Origin: Hypoxylon rubiginosum
Taxonomy: Eukaryota; Ascomycota; Sordariomycetes; Xylariales; Hypoxylaceae
DNA length: 64,000 bases
Assembly: GCA_902806565.1 (NCBI GenBank)
Contig: CADCXA010000059.1
Location: 558,001 to 622,000 of the forward strand
Reading direction: 5' to 3'
Made by a program: the position numbers and the translations under genes. Each line of letters opens with the position of its first letter. The first letter of the stretch is position 1. The notes below the pieces were generated by a model, which was not told where the DNA came from, did no database searches, and was given only the letters and a program-made list of their open reading frames with translations. This document shows positions 36,261 to 47,866 of the stretch, piece after piece.

Positions 36261-37667
36261 CCCTGCAAGATTATGGTCGTGATGTTGACAAGTGTTGAGA
36301 GTTCAGCATCGTGGTCAGTTTGAACTTCTGGTGCTGAGCACCTTTGCAATGCGGGGAAAGACAGCGGAATCAGCGCTGTTCAACCAACCAAAGACCGTCA
36401 AGATAAGATTAGAGGTTGTGACACCGTCGATTCCTTCTTCCGAGGACCGGCCGTCTGTGACCCCAAGTCCTTCCTGACAGCCTGAGTACCTAAGCTTCTC
36501 GTAGACGGCACACCGGCGATGGCCAGCTCCGATTGAAACGCAGCCGTGTTTGGGTTCAAGGTCCGTTAGAAGACGCAAATCAACCGTAACGCCGTTGTTG
36601 AAGTTAGGACAGCCCGGTAAGGGCTGTTGGCCGGCCCCGCGGATAGCGAATTGAGCTACTTCATTGAGGGCGAATGAATTATTATGTAAAGATCTGGACG
36701 AATTCTGCTACTTTGCCCTCTGCTTCCGGGGAGAGATCGCTATGCAGGAAAGAATAATACGAGTTTTTCAACTTCTCGTACCCTTCAGTACCAGCTGGCA
36801 CACCCTCTGAAGAGCCTCCACGGCTTTGAAGATAGCCATGATGTCATGATTGGAGAACGAGTCTTTTGGTATAAGGGGAAAATAAGGAAATACATAGGAG
36901 GGTCTTCCTACTAGGCTCATTGTCTCATCGTCACTCTCATCTACCAGGCTCGTGGCGTTTCCCCATACGACACCTGAGGCGGATTGGTTGTTGGTGGAAA
37001 TATTGAGAAGATGTTTGGTGCGGAATCAAGGGATGAATTGTTTCGTTTTTTCGGTAAGGCTTAGCTCTATACAGATTGCAATCCAGTATTACAAGGCCAA
37101 TCGTGCAATGAGAAAATGACTATGCTGTTGCGCAGAGAGCTATGAACCTAAGCGAGAATAAAGTTCCTAACCCAAGGACAAAGGGGCTTGCATCTTTCTT
37201 GTGCTAAACAGACCTGTAACCCTACCCCCCGACGGTAACGGCTGAGACCCTGCCGAGACTACTGCGCGGCCGGGAAACTAATTTTGTACGCGGACAAGGC
37301 CGATTGGCCGAGCTGGCCGCCTATCTCCTAATCCATTCAGGGGTGGCACGAGGGGAGGCGTTCCTCGCCCAAGATATACCCCTACCCTACAGATAACGAA
37401 GCAAATTCCTCTTCCAGGTATTCTTCGTCATTCTCGGAATTTTAGCAATAAGGAACTCTTATATACAGGTTGTCATTATTGGCAGGAAGCCCGCTAGAGC
37501 TACTTTAGATCTTACATATGGGCGCGGAGTATTTCGAACTTGATCAGCAGCTCGGATAGGTTAGTAATTTGAAATTCGACGAATTTTTCGTGAACTGGTA
37601 GAAAGTATCGTCTCACTCGTAAAAGTTGAACGGATATATTTGACAGCTGGGATTACTTTAACGTTGA
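36261..37667. other. Gene-free stretch before the monooxygenase relic
   Basis: No gene could be supported. The frame of the relic that follows contains stops at 37599, 37620, 37641, 37659 and 37665. More upstream parts of the same decayed gene may therefore lie here, but I could not recognise them. Confidence 0.45.
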
Positions 37668-38018
37668 ATTTATTCAGCTAACCCCTTAAATGCTGATATT
37701 GGACCAGCCCGATCCGCATGGGTATTCCCAATGGGGGACTACAAGTCAACGCTCACTTACGCTAGTGGACAGGCCTGCATTGTTGGCGGTGTAGCCCACG
37801 CCATGAACGCCTGGTAAGGATTTGGTGCTGGGATGGCGATCGAAGATGTACCGTCACCCGAGGGAGTCGGTGCGGTGTTCAAAGCATTTGACGAAGCGGG
37901 CGGCGGACATGCGAACAGATCATTTTTGAGGAAAGGCATAGGAGATGTTTTCCGGGGAAGGCATGAACAGGTGGGATTCAATCTGGATAGCTTCAGGTGG
38001 TCATTGGCTTCTAGGTAG
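37668..38018 (+). pseudogene. Decayed FAD-dependent monooxygenase (C-terminal fragment)
   Basis: A plus-strand remnant of a salicylate-hydroxylase-type FAD monooxygenase. One frame reads ASGQACIVGGVAHAMNAW, stop, GFGAGMAIEDVPSPEGVGAV, then FKAFDEAGG. This matches the family block GDAAHAMxPxQGxGAGxAIEDA followed by the FxxYDExR helix. The stop is TAA at 37815-37817, exactly where the conserved Gln (CAA or CAG) is expected, so it is probably a C-to-T nonsense change. The conserved Asp of GDAAH is also lost (GGVAH). The frame is open for 49 codons before and 67 codons after this stop, and further stops lie upstream from 37599 to 37667. No N-terminal Rossmann motif GxGxxG was found. It lies 140 bases from the convergent acyltransferase gene. 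Confidence 0.72.
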
Positions 38019-38158
38019 GATTTCATCGTCGACTATCTGCCTCGGCCGCCATTACATTATTAAACTAAATATTAAATAAAAAAAATCTATAGTATTGTAC
38101 GTTCGCAAATAATCTAGTAATATCACTTCCAAAATGCTGTCGCGCGCCATACTCCCAG

Positions 38159-39751
38159 CTAGATTACTTCCTCTTCCATCTTCTCCTTCATCATCCCCCA
38201 AAGTCCCGCGTATCTGTATCCGGAAATCCAGTAATTTCCTTCGGCGTCCTTCCCCACGATAATGAGTCCATCTGTGAAGTTATATGGACCCTGCACGCTC
38301 TGGATATACGAGGGCGTCAACGGCGCGGTTCGTGGCGTAACGGCTGCGGCTGAAAGATCAATTCCGTACAAGTTTGCCTTCTGCCAGTTGCTAAACATCA
38401 ATAGCTGCATCGAGCTGGTTCCAAAAAAAGGAGGCGCCTTATTGCTGGGGTCTGCCCGGACGAGTGACATGTAAGCTTCCACCTGTTCGCGTGAGCCTTG
38501 CTCCTGGATCGACCGACGGATGTGAGAGGCGAGATAACTAAGAGGCTTTTGGAGTAAATCCTTGGCCGGCATTAGAGTGACAAGGAAGCCGACGCAGTTG
38601 CTCAGGAACGGCCGATTGTCGGGAATTAAATCCTGCAAGACGGGCCGCCACCCGTAGGCCTGTTGTACGGCAACCTAGGATATATCGAGTTAGTGTCAAG
38701 TGTGGTGGTGTGCTGGGCAGAAAAGGGGGAAGTGGGGCCACTCACGGTTGTGTTCTCAGCAGCATTAGCTACCGCCAAGCGAGACAGCCAGGCCACGAGA
38801 ACATCTCCTTCGGTCAGGAATGGTGCTTCAGCTTTCTCCGAGACAAGCTGCTCGGCACTAACCTCCTCAAGAGCCTTTGCCCTTAACTTTGCGAGATGCG
38901 CGGCGGGTACGCAGACCATACGATGCTCTTTCTTACGAAATATCAGACTGAAGGCATTCTGAAGCGCCCACCAGAAAACACCGGGTTTTGAAATATGGCG
39001 ATCGGCGAGGACGTGGCGCTCGGTTGGATTCTTGCCGCAGTTTTCTAGTATATAGTTGTCGGGAGCCAGTGGTGTAGATATCTCGCTCTCTCTTCCTTGT
39101 AGCATTAATACCCATGCTTCAAGAAGGGACTTCTTAGCCATGGCGTCAAAGGATAGGTGCATCCAGTACAGGACGACGATCGTAGAGTTGCTGAATGAGA
39201 CAACACGCAGTCCCAGCTCGGGCCGGTCCGTATAAATGTAATCGTCGAGCTTTCTTGGTGTTTCGGGGCCGTATATCAACTCAGAGAGGTCGTCGGGATC
39301 TCCCACAAGCGCTGGTCGGCCATCGCGTGGTGGACGGGGTATATGCGAAGCAGCAGGATGGTCTTGGAAGGCCACATCGCTCAGGTTTACATGGTCGAAA
39401 CTAATCGGTGGACGTTCTAGAGAAAACGAAGCCGGAATGTGATGTTCGAGTTCTCCTCGCTCCTAGTTGCAGCGCTGCGTTAGAACCCAGGTTAGGAATT
39501 AGATTGGGAGAAGCCTTATACCGTACATTTCTTCTCAGCCTAGCTCCCAGCTTGTTCCAGCCAGGGCGGTTAACCAAGCGCTCCAGAGAGGAGCGTAGTC
39601 GTTGGGGATCGAGAACATCGTCAAATACGAACATCGTGTACAAGACGAATGTCCTGAAGATGATGGTGTCGTCGAAGAACCCAACCGGGACGACGACATC
39701 GGTCGGGACGCGCTCTGGCGCCTTCGGCCGATTAGACATGAAATCGAACAT
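38159..39751 (-). CDS. BAHD-like acyltransferase (fungal transferase family)
   Basis: A CoA-dependent O-acyltransferase of the fungal transferase family, related to BAHD and trichothecene 3-O-acetyltransferase enzymes. Three exons on the minus strand, 39751-39527, 39462-38746 and 38674-38159, give 485 residues. Introns are 64 bases (GTACGG to CTAG) and 71 bases (GTGAGT to CCTAG). Splicing restores RLRRNERGELEHHIP and AVQQAYGWRPVLQDLIPDNR. The catalytic HxxxD motif is present as HLSFD (His177, Asp181). The usual N-terminal features VPTDVVVPVGFFDDT and LERLVNRPGWNKLGARL are seen. The C-terminal sequence PPFFGTSSMQLLMFSNWQKANLYGIDLS takes the place of the DFGWG loop. It lies 4.9 kb from the diterpene synthase, so acylation of a terpenoid alcohol is a reasonable guess. 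The start ATG directly overlaps a GTAAGT, so an upstream exon is not fully excluded. Confidence 0.87.
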
Positions 39752-40458
39752 ACTTACCTTCCAGCGTTACGACGATGCGGCGACACGGTAGTCGAAGGTG
39801 GCCAGTAGGTATTCATATCCATGCGGAACTGCGAACGAGCAAAAGGTCATTCAAGGCCAAGGGTACACCTCCTGTAGCGGCTATCGCACGAGTTACCTCG
39901 TGCGCTCCCCAGCCGAGACTTTTGTTATCGTCTACCCTATGCGAGAATCCGGGGTTTGTATCATCCCCTAGCTAGCGTCTCGACAACCCTAGGAACCGCG
40001 TAAACATTCCCGGTTCTAGAAGCCTCGTAAGGATTTTGGTGATTAAAAGTTCATCTCCACATGTGGAGGAGACTGTGTGTTTATCACCAACAGACATGTG
40101 ATGTTCCATGGGGAAATTGGGCCCCTGAGGCACAGCAAATGCGTACCGGTAGAATTGAACATGCGTTCCGTGCGCGAAGTATTTTGTCGCCCACCTCGAC
40201 TGTTACCATTTCGTGCCTACTGTATGATCCTGGTATGGGTACCATGTCGACACTCCTGGATTTCTAGGGATCTGCGGATTGCAGTTTACCAAAGCCCTAG
40301 GACTGGGTCGCCAACTTCTTACTTAACCTTCTCGGGTCCCAGAAGCCGTACCGGCAGCTAGCTCCAGACTACTTTTGCGGCTTTCGTCTAGACTCTCCAC
40401 ATCGATAACCTGAGGGCTATTAGCTGATATTCGCCGAAGCTCTCGAAGGTCGTCTAGA
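39752..40458. promoter_or_regulatory. Divergent intergenic region, acyltransferase and rhodopsin-domain genes
   Basis: These 707 bases separate the start codons of two divergent genes. No TATA box or regulator site is obvious. Short frames here are not supported. Confidence 0.4.
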
Positions 40459-41879
40459 ATGACTTCGTTGGCGGCCCGAAGCGCGGAGGGCGATCGTATA
40501 CAGGACGTTGCAAACCACCTTTCTCCGTTACCAGTTGAGGGATTTTCGAAGACGATTCAGGCAATAACATATGTTATATGTGTATTCGCCACTCTCATCA
40601 TTGCTCTCCGCGTCTATGTGAAGTTTTCTTCCACAACATCGCAGCGATGGGGATGGGACGATATTTTTGCAGTGGCCGGATGGGTTCGTTGATATCTACT
40701 TGCTCCATTTGTTTTGCTGTCAACTGACAACTGGAATAGGTTCCGCTTTTACCCTCGGTCGTCTTCCTCATTCTAGCAACCAATTATGGCCTAGGTGCTC
40801 GTGACAGTCAAGTGCCCGATGGCATGCTCGTCTATTACCAGGTCCGGGTGAAGAGCTACATGTTCTGCTTCGAGATAATCTACTTCGCGTCGTCCGTCTT
40901 GACAAAACTCGCAATGGCCGTTATGATTCTACGATTAAGTGCGACAAAGGTTTACGCTTATATCATTTGGGGAAACATGGCCGTGCTCGCCATCAACGCG
41001 CTTGTGTGTCTTGTCATCCTGTTTGCGAGCTGCTCGCCTATCCAAGCCCTATGGAATGAGAAATTGTATGTCTTGCGTCTAAGTTTTCCGTGTGTTGACT
41101 AATCGGGATTGAAGGGGTTATTGTCGTCTCAGGGACGGATGGATCATCATCAGCTATGCTGGATCGGTGATTCTCGCCATGGTGGACTGGACTTGTGCCA
41201 TCACACCGTTCTTTATGCTGAGGAACTTGCAAATGCCAAGACGACGGAAGATTTCAGTACAGGTCATTCTTAGTTTAGGTATCATTGGTAGTGCCGCCGG
41301 TTTGGTCCGTATGGGGTACTACCATGCTTATGATGCTGACAAGTATCCATTCGAATCTTTATGTAAGCATTCACTACATCCAGCCGACCTAGTTATACGA
41401 TGCAACATGCTTACTATTCAATGCTCCCTTATAGATAATTGGGGCCACACAATTCTTTGGTCGATACTTGAGGCTGGCATAGGAATCATCACTTGCTCCT
41501 TGCCCCCATTGCGTCGGCTATTCAAGAAGTTCTACCAAGGCTCCTCTGCGATGTCGGGAAAGAGGTCCAGGTTAGGAACAATCGATGTAAGAAACTCTCA
41601 ACTAGATCCTAGCCGTCAAACTAGCTGCTAACTACTTCTCCTTCAAAGGGTGCAACAGAGCTCATCACTATTGGCGGTGGGAAGCAAAATGGGGTAGTCA
41701 CAAACATCCGCCGAAAAGAGGGTTCCAATTGGGATAGATTGGATGATGAAATCTCAACTTCTAGCCAACAGCACATCGTTAAATCGACCGATGTATTTGT
41801 CGAAACGAGCAGCGCTGATGATGACAAATCTCAAGCCACGCGGAAGGAAAGAGAGTATCCTTGGGCAGGACCTGTGTGA
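40459..41879 (+). CDS. Rhodopsin-domain integral membrane protein (PTH11/SAT4-like)
   Basis: A fungal multi-span membrane protein of the rhodopsin-domain family, which includes PTH11-like putative receptors and SAT4-like proteins found near secondary-metabolite genes. Five exons, 40459-40683, 40740-41065, 41133-41362, 41435-41586 and 41649-41879, give 387 residues. All four introns are 56-72 bases with good branch sites. The first donor is the weak GTTCGT. Family landmarks are seen in order: RVYVKFSSTTSQRWGWDDIF, NYGLGARD, ASCSPIQALWN, DWTCAITPFFMLRNLQMPRR, and SLYNWGHTILWSILEAGIGI at the fourth-exon junction. Six or seven hydrophobic segments are visible, and there is no CFEM domain. The third intron (41363-41434) is 72 bases without a stop, so its retention would add 24 residues. 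The C-terminal tail is polar and cytosolic. Ligand and role are unknown. Confidence 0.88.
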
Positions 41880-42287
41880 TGTTCATATGGACTTCAAGGT
41901 GACCTCTAGGCTTCGGAGAGCTTATCAGTGTGCTTGGTGCCTTGGTAAAAGTCGAGACGAATGTAGACTCTGAGTCGACGTATACCGTAAGCCAGGCGTC
42001 GTGCGAGTCAGCAGCGGCGTCGAGGGATTAATAGCGAAGAGAGACGGGCGTTTAAAAGACCTGGGACTTCATGCTTATAAAAGAAGGTACACATAAAATA
42101 GATCGGCTGGCTTTAGGACTCGACATAGGCACAAGTAACAACCAATCACATTCTAGCCTACCTGTTTGGCCCCCAAGTTGGGGGCTTTAACTCGTTTGCA
42201 AATATTCAGACCTCGAAATGCACCGCCCCTCTTTCTTTTCAATCATCCGAACTAATCTGCTTCATATCTCGATTTGCGGCCTGTGAA
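41880..42287. promoter_or_regulatory. Intergenic region with TATA box before the multi-span membrane protein
   Basis: A TATAAAAG at 42076-42083, about 205 bases before ATG 42288, is a probable TATA box for the next gene. No other gene is seen in the interval. Confidence 0.5.
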
Positions 42288-44462
42288 ATGAGTAAGATGG
42301 CAATCGGCGCCAAAGTACACTGGCTTCCGCCGACGTCTATCGTATGTGGACTGTTGGCGGGCGTCTTAATGGCTGTCGGTCATCACTTATATTATGCCTC
42401 ACTCGTTGGCACGTCTGCTGAGAGTGATCGCGTCGTGGCCGGATATAGGCTTTCGAATCAACAGTTCACTTTGGCTGTTGGAACGGCCTTTGCTACGATC
42501 GTTCGAGCGCTTCTGTTGTTCTCCGTGTCGATAGCGTATGTACAAGTACTGTGGCAGGCAGTTAAGCACACTCGCAAAGTCAACACGCTCAACGAGATTG
42601 ACGCCATGTTTTCCGTCCTCTCGAATATTTTCGCTTTCTGGAGGGCCTCGGTTTGGTGGAGATATCCACTGCTTCTGCTCATTGCACTGATAGCATGGTA
42701 AGTGGTCGATCGCGTAGTAGCCCGGTGAGAAGCATGCTGACACAACTCGAGGCTGCTTCCCATTGCTTTCATCGTCCCGCCAGCTACGCTATCTGTGATA
42801 GTAGTGCCAAGTAGTACCTCAGCTTTGCAAGTTGTCCCTAACTTTGACTACACAAGCCTTCGATATGTTGCAGGAATGCCGCAGATAGCAAGTTCGTTCA
42901 GATACGAAACTAGTACTAGAGACTACGAGTATTACACGCAGTATCTTTACAATGGTCCAAGCATCGAGGTCCAGAAGGTTGCGACTGCTGTTGCAGCCGG
43001 AGGCGCTATCTTGCCAATAGCACCCCCAGCACCGAATTCGAGCTGGGTGCTAGACTTTTACGGCCCCTCTCTAAGTTGTGGGTCAATGGAAGATTCTGTG
43101 AAGATCCAGGTCGAGAATAATATTGCACAGTGGCTTTGGAATAGTTCAAACAAGAATAATTGCTACAGCCCTTACGGTTATCTCTCATGGACGTCGAATA
43201 GTCCTAGCCAGTTGATCACGGATACAAACACGGATCCAACCGTGCTCCCCTTTATTAGTGCAACCACTGGGAACTCGACGGCTTTCTCGACGGGGTTTCA
43301 TTCAGGTCCCTTTTCTCCCTTATATATGTCGGTAATGCCTACTATGTTTAGCACCATACGAATGTTGCCGCATTATTCATTGGTGGCTTGCGCTATGGAA
43401 GCTGGAACTACGCCGTCTCTACCTCTAGGTTCGGGAAATATGACCTTCTTGCAATGCGACTTGCATAATGCTTCGTATCATGCTGAATTCAATTACGAAT
43501 CAGGTGTACAGAACATAGCTCTGGAAGTCAATCGTTTGGAGGCAGTACAGACCCTAGACAGTGTTCTAGGCCCGGATTTGGGTCCAGAGTTGGAATCTGA
43601 CTGTTTTAGGCTGACAACAAGCCCACAAGACCTGTATAATGGTGCAGGGCCTTGCACTTTCGATCCGACTTTGCTTCGAAATTTATCATACACTGCTATA
43701 TTGGACTCTTTTCGAAAGGTGGTCATTAGATCCGTCTCGATGGATAGCTCTCTACCTGAAAGCTGACACGGACGTCGTGTCGACGACTCTTCTCAATGTA
43801 CCAGAACTCGAGTATCTTCGGAAAGGGCTGGACGGGGATTTCATCTCCACGAGTCTTCAGGCAACCTTTCAAGATACTAATACATCGAGGGGCGAAGCAT
43901 TATCGAACCCTCAGGACCCCGAAACTAGTCAATCGCTTCAAAATGCTATGGAAGAGATGTTTCATAATATCACTATAAGTCTTCTAAGTTCCGAGCTACT
44001 CCAGTGAGTTATTTATACTTTACTCACTCTCTTTCAATACTTCTTCGCTCAAGTTATCATTGTGTATATCTAACACTACCTCATTCAAGACCCAATATGA
44101 CGTCTGAATTCGCACCTCCAAAGACGAACGTCACGACGACGACATACGGATCGATATACAGTTACTCAGCTGGCAGGCTCTGGATTGCCTACGGGATAGC
44201 AATTTTTGTCTCCGTGGTTGCCACTTTGGCCGGATTCCTTGCCCTGTGGCTAAACGGCGCTAGCTATAGCAGCGACTTTTCTACCATACACAGAGTGGGT
44301 TACAGCGCGGTTCTGAGCACCAGTATACAGCTAGGAGACGTGGACGGCGCAGACCCGCTTCCGAAACATCTAGGCAAGGCCAAGTTTAACCTATTGGAAT
44401 TACAACTCGTACCTAGCGCGGAACAGCCGATGAATTATGTAGAGGGGTATGGTGACAACTAA
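42288..44462 (+). CDS. Multi-span membrane protein of unknown function, with a one-base frameshift
   Basis: A large fungal-specific membrane protein. Relatives are often labelled formylmethionine deformylase-like in databases, without functional evidence; I rely on memory of the pattern. Exons are 42288-42697, 42752-44003 and 44090-44462, with GT-AG introns of 54 and 86 bases. The N-terminus has membrane segments (SIVCGLLAGVLMAVGHHLYY, TLAVGTAFATIVRALLLFSV, YPLLLLIALIAW and LLPIAFIVPP). A long, Cys- and Asn-glycosylation-rich extracellular domain follows, then a last segment, RLWIAYGIAIFVSVVATLAG. Within exon 2 the frame from the left ends at TGA 43764-43766 after SMDSSLPES. Coding-like sequence (DTDVVSTTLLNVPELEYL) continues one base off, and the spliced length is one base more than a multiple of three. 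No splice pair repairs this, so it is either a real one-base insertion inactivating the gene or a sequencing error. Confidence 0.7.
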
Positions 44463-44672
44463 GTCTATCAGAGCACAGAGGCGCAATCTAGCATCCATCC
44501 ACAGGTCCACGATATGCCATCTAACTACGGATAACGTACCTGTATACTAGGAGGTAGTTAGGTAAGCTACGACGAGTCAAAGGGGCCGAGGACGAAAGAT
44601 CTCTAAGATGAATGACCAACTTGCATTCTACCTAGCGCACACTCAGTCCACCTCCTACCGCCTCCTACCTAC

Positions 44673-47600
44673 CTACTTAGTGCGTGTACCAACATCCTTG
44701 AGTACATAAATCTGCCCGTACAAGTCTGTGACATTAACGAACAGCTTCAGCGCATCCACCGAGTACTTCCCGCGACTTCCAAGTTCCTCTTCCAAAAGCT
44801 CCAGTGCAGTCTTAAGCCCGCGCCTCTCGTACTCCGCTATCCACAGCAACTCGGACTTGGCTCCCTGCTCTCTAGCCCCCTCGCTTGCACCACCTTCCTT
44901 AGTTGATGATGGCGACGAGGGTAGGTGGAACTCGGGGAAGTTGATAGAGTTCAGATTATGCTCGTCCGCGTCCCGCCGCACCGAGCCACAGTCGTTGTAC
45001 ATGCGACACAGGCTTGCGAGGTGGCGGCACAGGTCTTCGGCCAAGTAAGCGCTTCGCGCCGACCCGTAGATATTGGCGGATCCGGGCTTTGAGGGGGCTT
45101 GTACTAGGCAGTTGAAGAAGACGAAGGAGAAAGGACAAGAAGTGTGGTCGGCCGAGGTGCTGCGGACCCAGTTGTAGAAAGAACGTCTGGGCTCAAGATA
45201 CTGCGCCGTGGGACTCCTGTCTGTGGTTGTTATATCTGTACCGAGAAGCCCATTTCCGTTAGGTCCCTGGAGGTCGTTGATACTATTTCCATTTACATGG
45301 GCTCGTTGGCGACCAAACTGGTGGTTATCCTCAGCATGGGTGACGTGAGCAAGGAGGAACGTTTCCAGGTCGAGTGCTAGTCGTGTTTGATAGCTTCCTG
45401 GGGCTGAAGCCACAGATGGGTGTTGTGTAACGTACGTGATAAATCGGCGCAGGACATATTTCACGTTTAGCAGCGACGGCTGTTTTTGCAGGTTGTGCTC
45501 TTGGGCTGGTAGCGATTTCCGGCCATTGAGTTGTGCGCCGAAGTATCCGGGGTTATGCGTCCTATTACCTTTTCTGTTTGATTCTGACTCCACATGTTTG
45601 TTTCTGACATTGGTAAAAAGCTCGTGGATGAGATCGCGTACGGCGTCTAGACTCCCCACGAACTCCTTTTCGATTACCCCTTCCATGTACTCGTCCGCTA
45701 GAAAATTCAGAACTGACAAGCGCATCATGTCATACAACACTGACATACTGACTGGGTAGCCTTGAACGGCTGCACAGGCCGTGAATGCCAACGGAATTAT
45801 GCATAGGTATTTGTCATCTCCTTTGGCAGTCCGCGGAAAGACGTCAAGGGGCTTTTTCAGTTGTGTAGAAAGTGCGTAGCATGCCTGCAATTCCGCTGCA
45901 CGGAAGATGTACGCCTCCGTGTTTATGAATAGAGGGGTGTGCGAAATCAATTCGCCTGTCTTTCTCATCATAACGCGCATCCTCTTGTCTGGTAAGGCGA
46001 AAGAATAGGAGCTTTCGGGGTTTAGGGGCTGCGCGGGTGATGGAATAGGGGCAAATGCCGCAGCCAAACAATAGGCCTCGGACAACACGTCAGAAGCAAA
46101 TGTGACCTTTTCAATCCAAAGATGATGACCTTTAGACCATTTGCTTCTATTCGACAGCAGAAAGGATTTTGCTCGAGCCACACCTACAGTTATTTCGCCC
46201 AGATCAATTTGCTGGGTCCAGGGCAGGCGAGCCAGCGATAACAGTGCCAATGTGGCGTAAGAAGTTACTTCACAGGTGTTGTCCCATGACCCATTTGATT
46301 GTTGTGAATGCATGACTCTGATGAGTATACGGATAGTGACTAGGGGAATCTCTTCTTCCAAATTTGAGGCGCTATCAAAGAGCATTCGGAGCACTTCTTC
46401 GTTTTGGTAGAGAAGCGCATAGGCGCGGGAAAGAAGCATGACCCAATATAGCTCGTTCAAATGCTACAGTGAGTATAGTTAGAATATAATTATTTAAAAA
46501 CCATGACCGAAGCCGGGATGATGAATCTTACCCATTTGTCGACAACTCCGTCTTTATAAGCATGAGTCGTAAGGAAGCGGGCTACTTTCACTATCTGTGA
46601 GATGTAGGGGTTTGGGTCGTCTAGCGTTAGGAGGCAAATGAGAACATTGCAATTCGCACTGAAGCTCGGATTACGTTCGCCATGGTAGGTTTTAAAGTGG
46701 TCTTCGGCCTCGAACATCTTTATGAGGCCTTCAATGCTTGGGTTCTTGCCAAGAATTCGGAGGGTCACAATTCCCTTTGCCGTATCATCCACGTCGGGAA
46801 AGGATCCTATGTCTTGAAATCATTAGGAAGTCAGTAAGTGTGACTGCTGTCCGGAAACACGAAAGACATTACCGAACCCAAGGGTATCCTTCTGCCTCGA
46901 TAGTCCTTCTTGGATGAACTCTCCGATTATCAGAGCCTCTTGGCCGTTAATCGTGACCCCGGATTCTGCCAATGTTGTGAGGACCTGGCGAAGGAAGCAG
47001 GTAAGCATTTGGTTCGGAGGTAAACTACCCCTGAAAGCAATCAAGGATCCCGTAGAGGTGAATTCAGAGATACATACCCAAGAGGCTTCGAAGATGCCAG
47101 TCGGCCATGCGCTAGGTAGACTTCCATTCCCGCGCCCACTGCCATATTTGAGAGCGTTCCTAAGATACGCTTCTGCCTCATTGTCCCACGCCGACGTATT
47201 CATCAGATACGCTGCTGTGGACGACGGAGAGCTCATCATGGACCCATTCGCGTCACGTCGGCAGCGCACCTGGTCAAAGTCGATATGACCTATGAGGCCC
47301 TCAAGACAGTGATATAGTGTAGAAGGAGCATCGTAAATGGATGCGAGCGGCAATTTTTCCAATTTAGCACGACGAAGAGGTCTTAATGTGTTTAGCTGTG
47401 GGAAGTCCAACATGATGCCCTTGGCCCTGAGTAGAGATACATGCTGAAGGATTAACATCTCAAACCCAACTTGATCGCTCGAACCGGCCTCCCAGTTACC
47501 TAACATCTCTCGCAAAGCCTTCTCGGCCCTTTGACTTCTGACTTCTAAGTCCGGGTCTCTAGGACATGCTTCCAGATGTGCCTTTAGCGCTAACAAAGCA

Positions 47601-47866
47601 GCTGCCGTATTCAAGATTCCATCAATAGGTGATGCATTGGACTCCCAGGCGCCGGACGCAAGTTGATGCGTCAAGATAAAGTCGAAACACTCGGGGAAAA
47701 GCCATATATCCGAACCAATATTACTGGTGTGAGGATTCCGCACCATGGATACCCAGGCCGTATCGTAGATAGATGGGCTCATGGACCCGAAGCCGTGGCC
47801 GGCGGAGCATTGTGCTGATAGGCTAGCGATGAGGGATTGGATTTGGGCGTCAACCGAAGTATCCAT
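44673..47866 (-). CDS. Fungal bifunctional-type diterpene synthase (class II plus class I)
   Basis: A labdane-type diterpene synthase resembling fungal copalyl diphosphate/kaurene synthases. It is expected to cyclise geranylgeranyl diphosphate by protonation and then ionise the bicyclic product. Three exons, 47866-46873, 46806-46532 and 46463-44673, with introns of 66 and 68 bases, give 1019 residues. The N-terminal half shows SPSIYDTAWVSMVRNPH (about 30), PTGIFEASWV, and the class II acid motif DVDDTAK with D336-x-D338-D339, assembled across the first splice junction. The C-terminal half shows the class I motif DEYME at about 680-684 and the metal-binding NDCGSVRRD at about 913-921, followed by NLNSINFPEF, as in the fungal family. 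Both active sites therefore appear intact. DEYME stands where DDxxD or DEFFE is usual. The product cannot be predicted. It is divergent from the GST gene, and no GGPP synthase is in the window. Confidence 0.93.
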
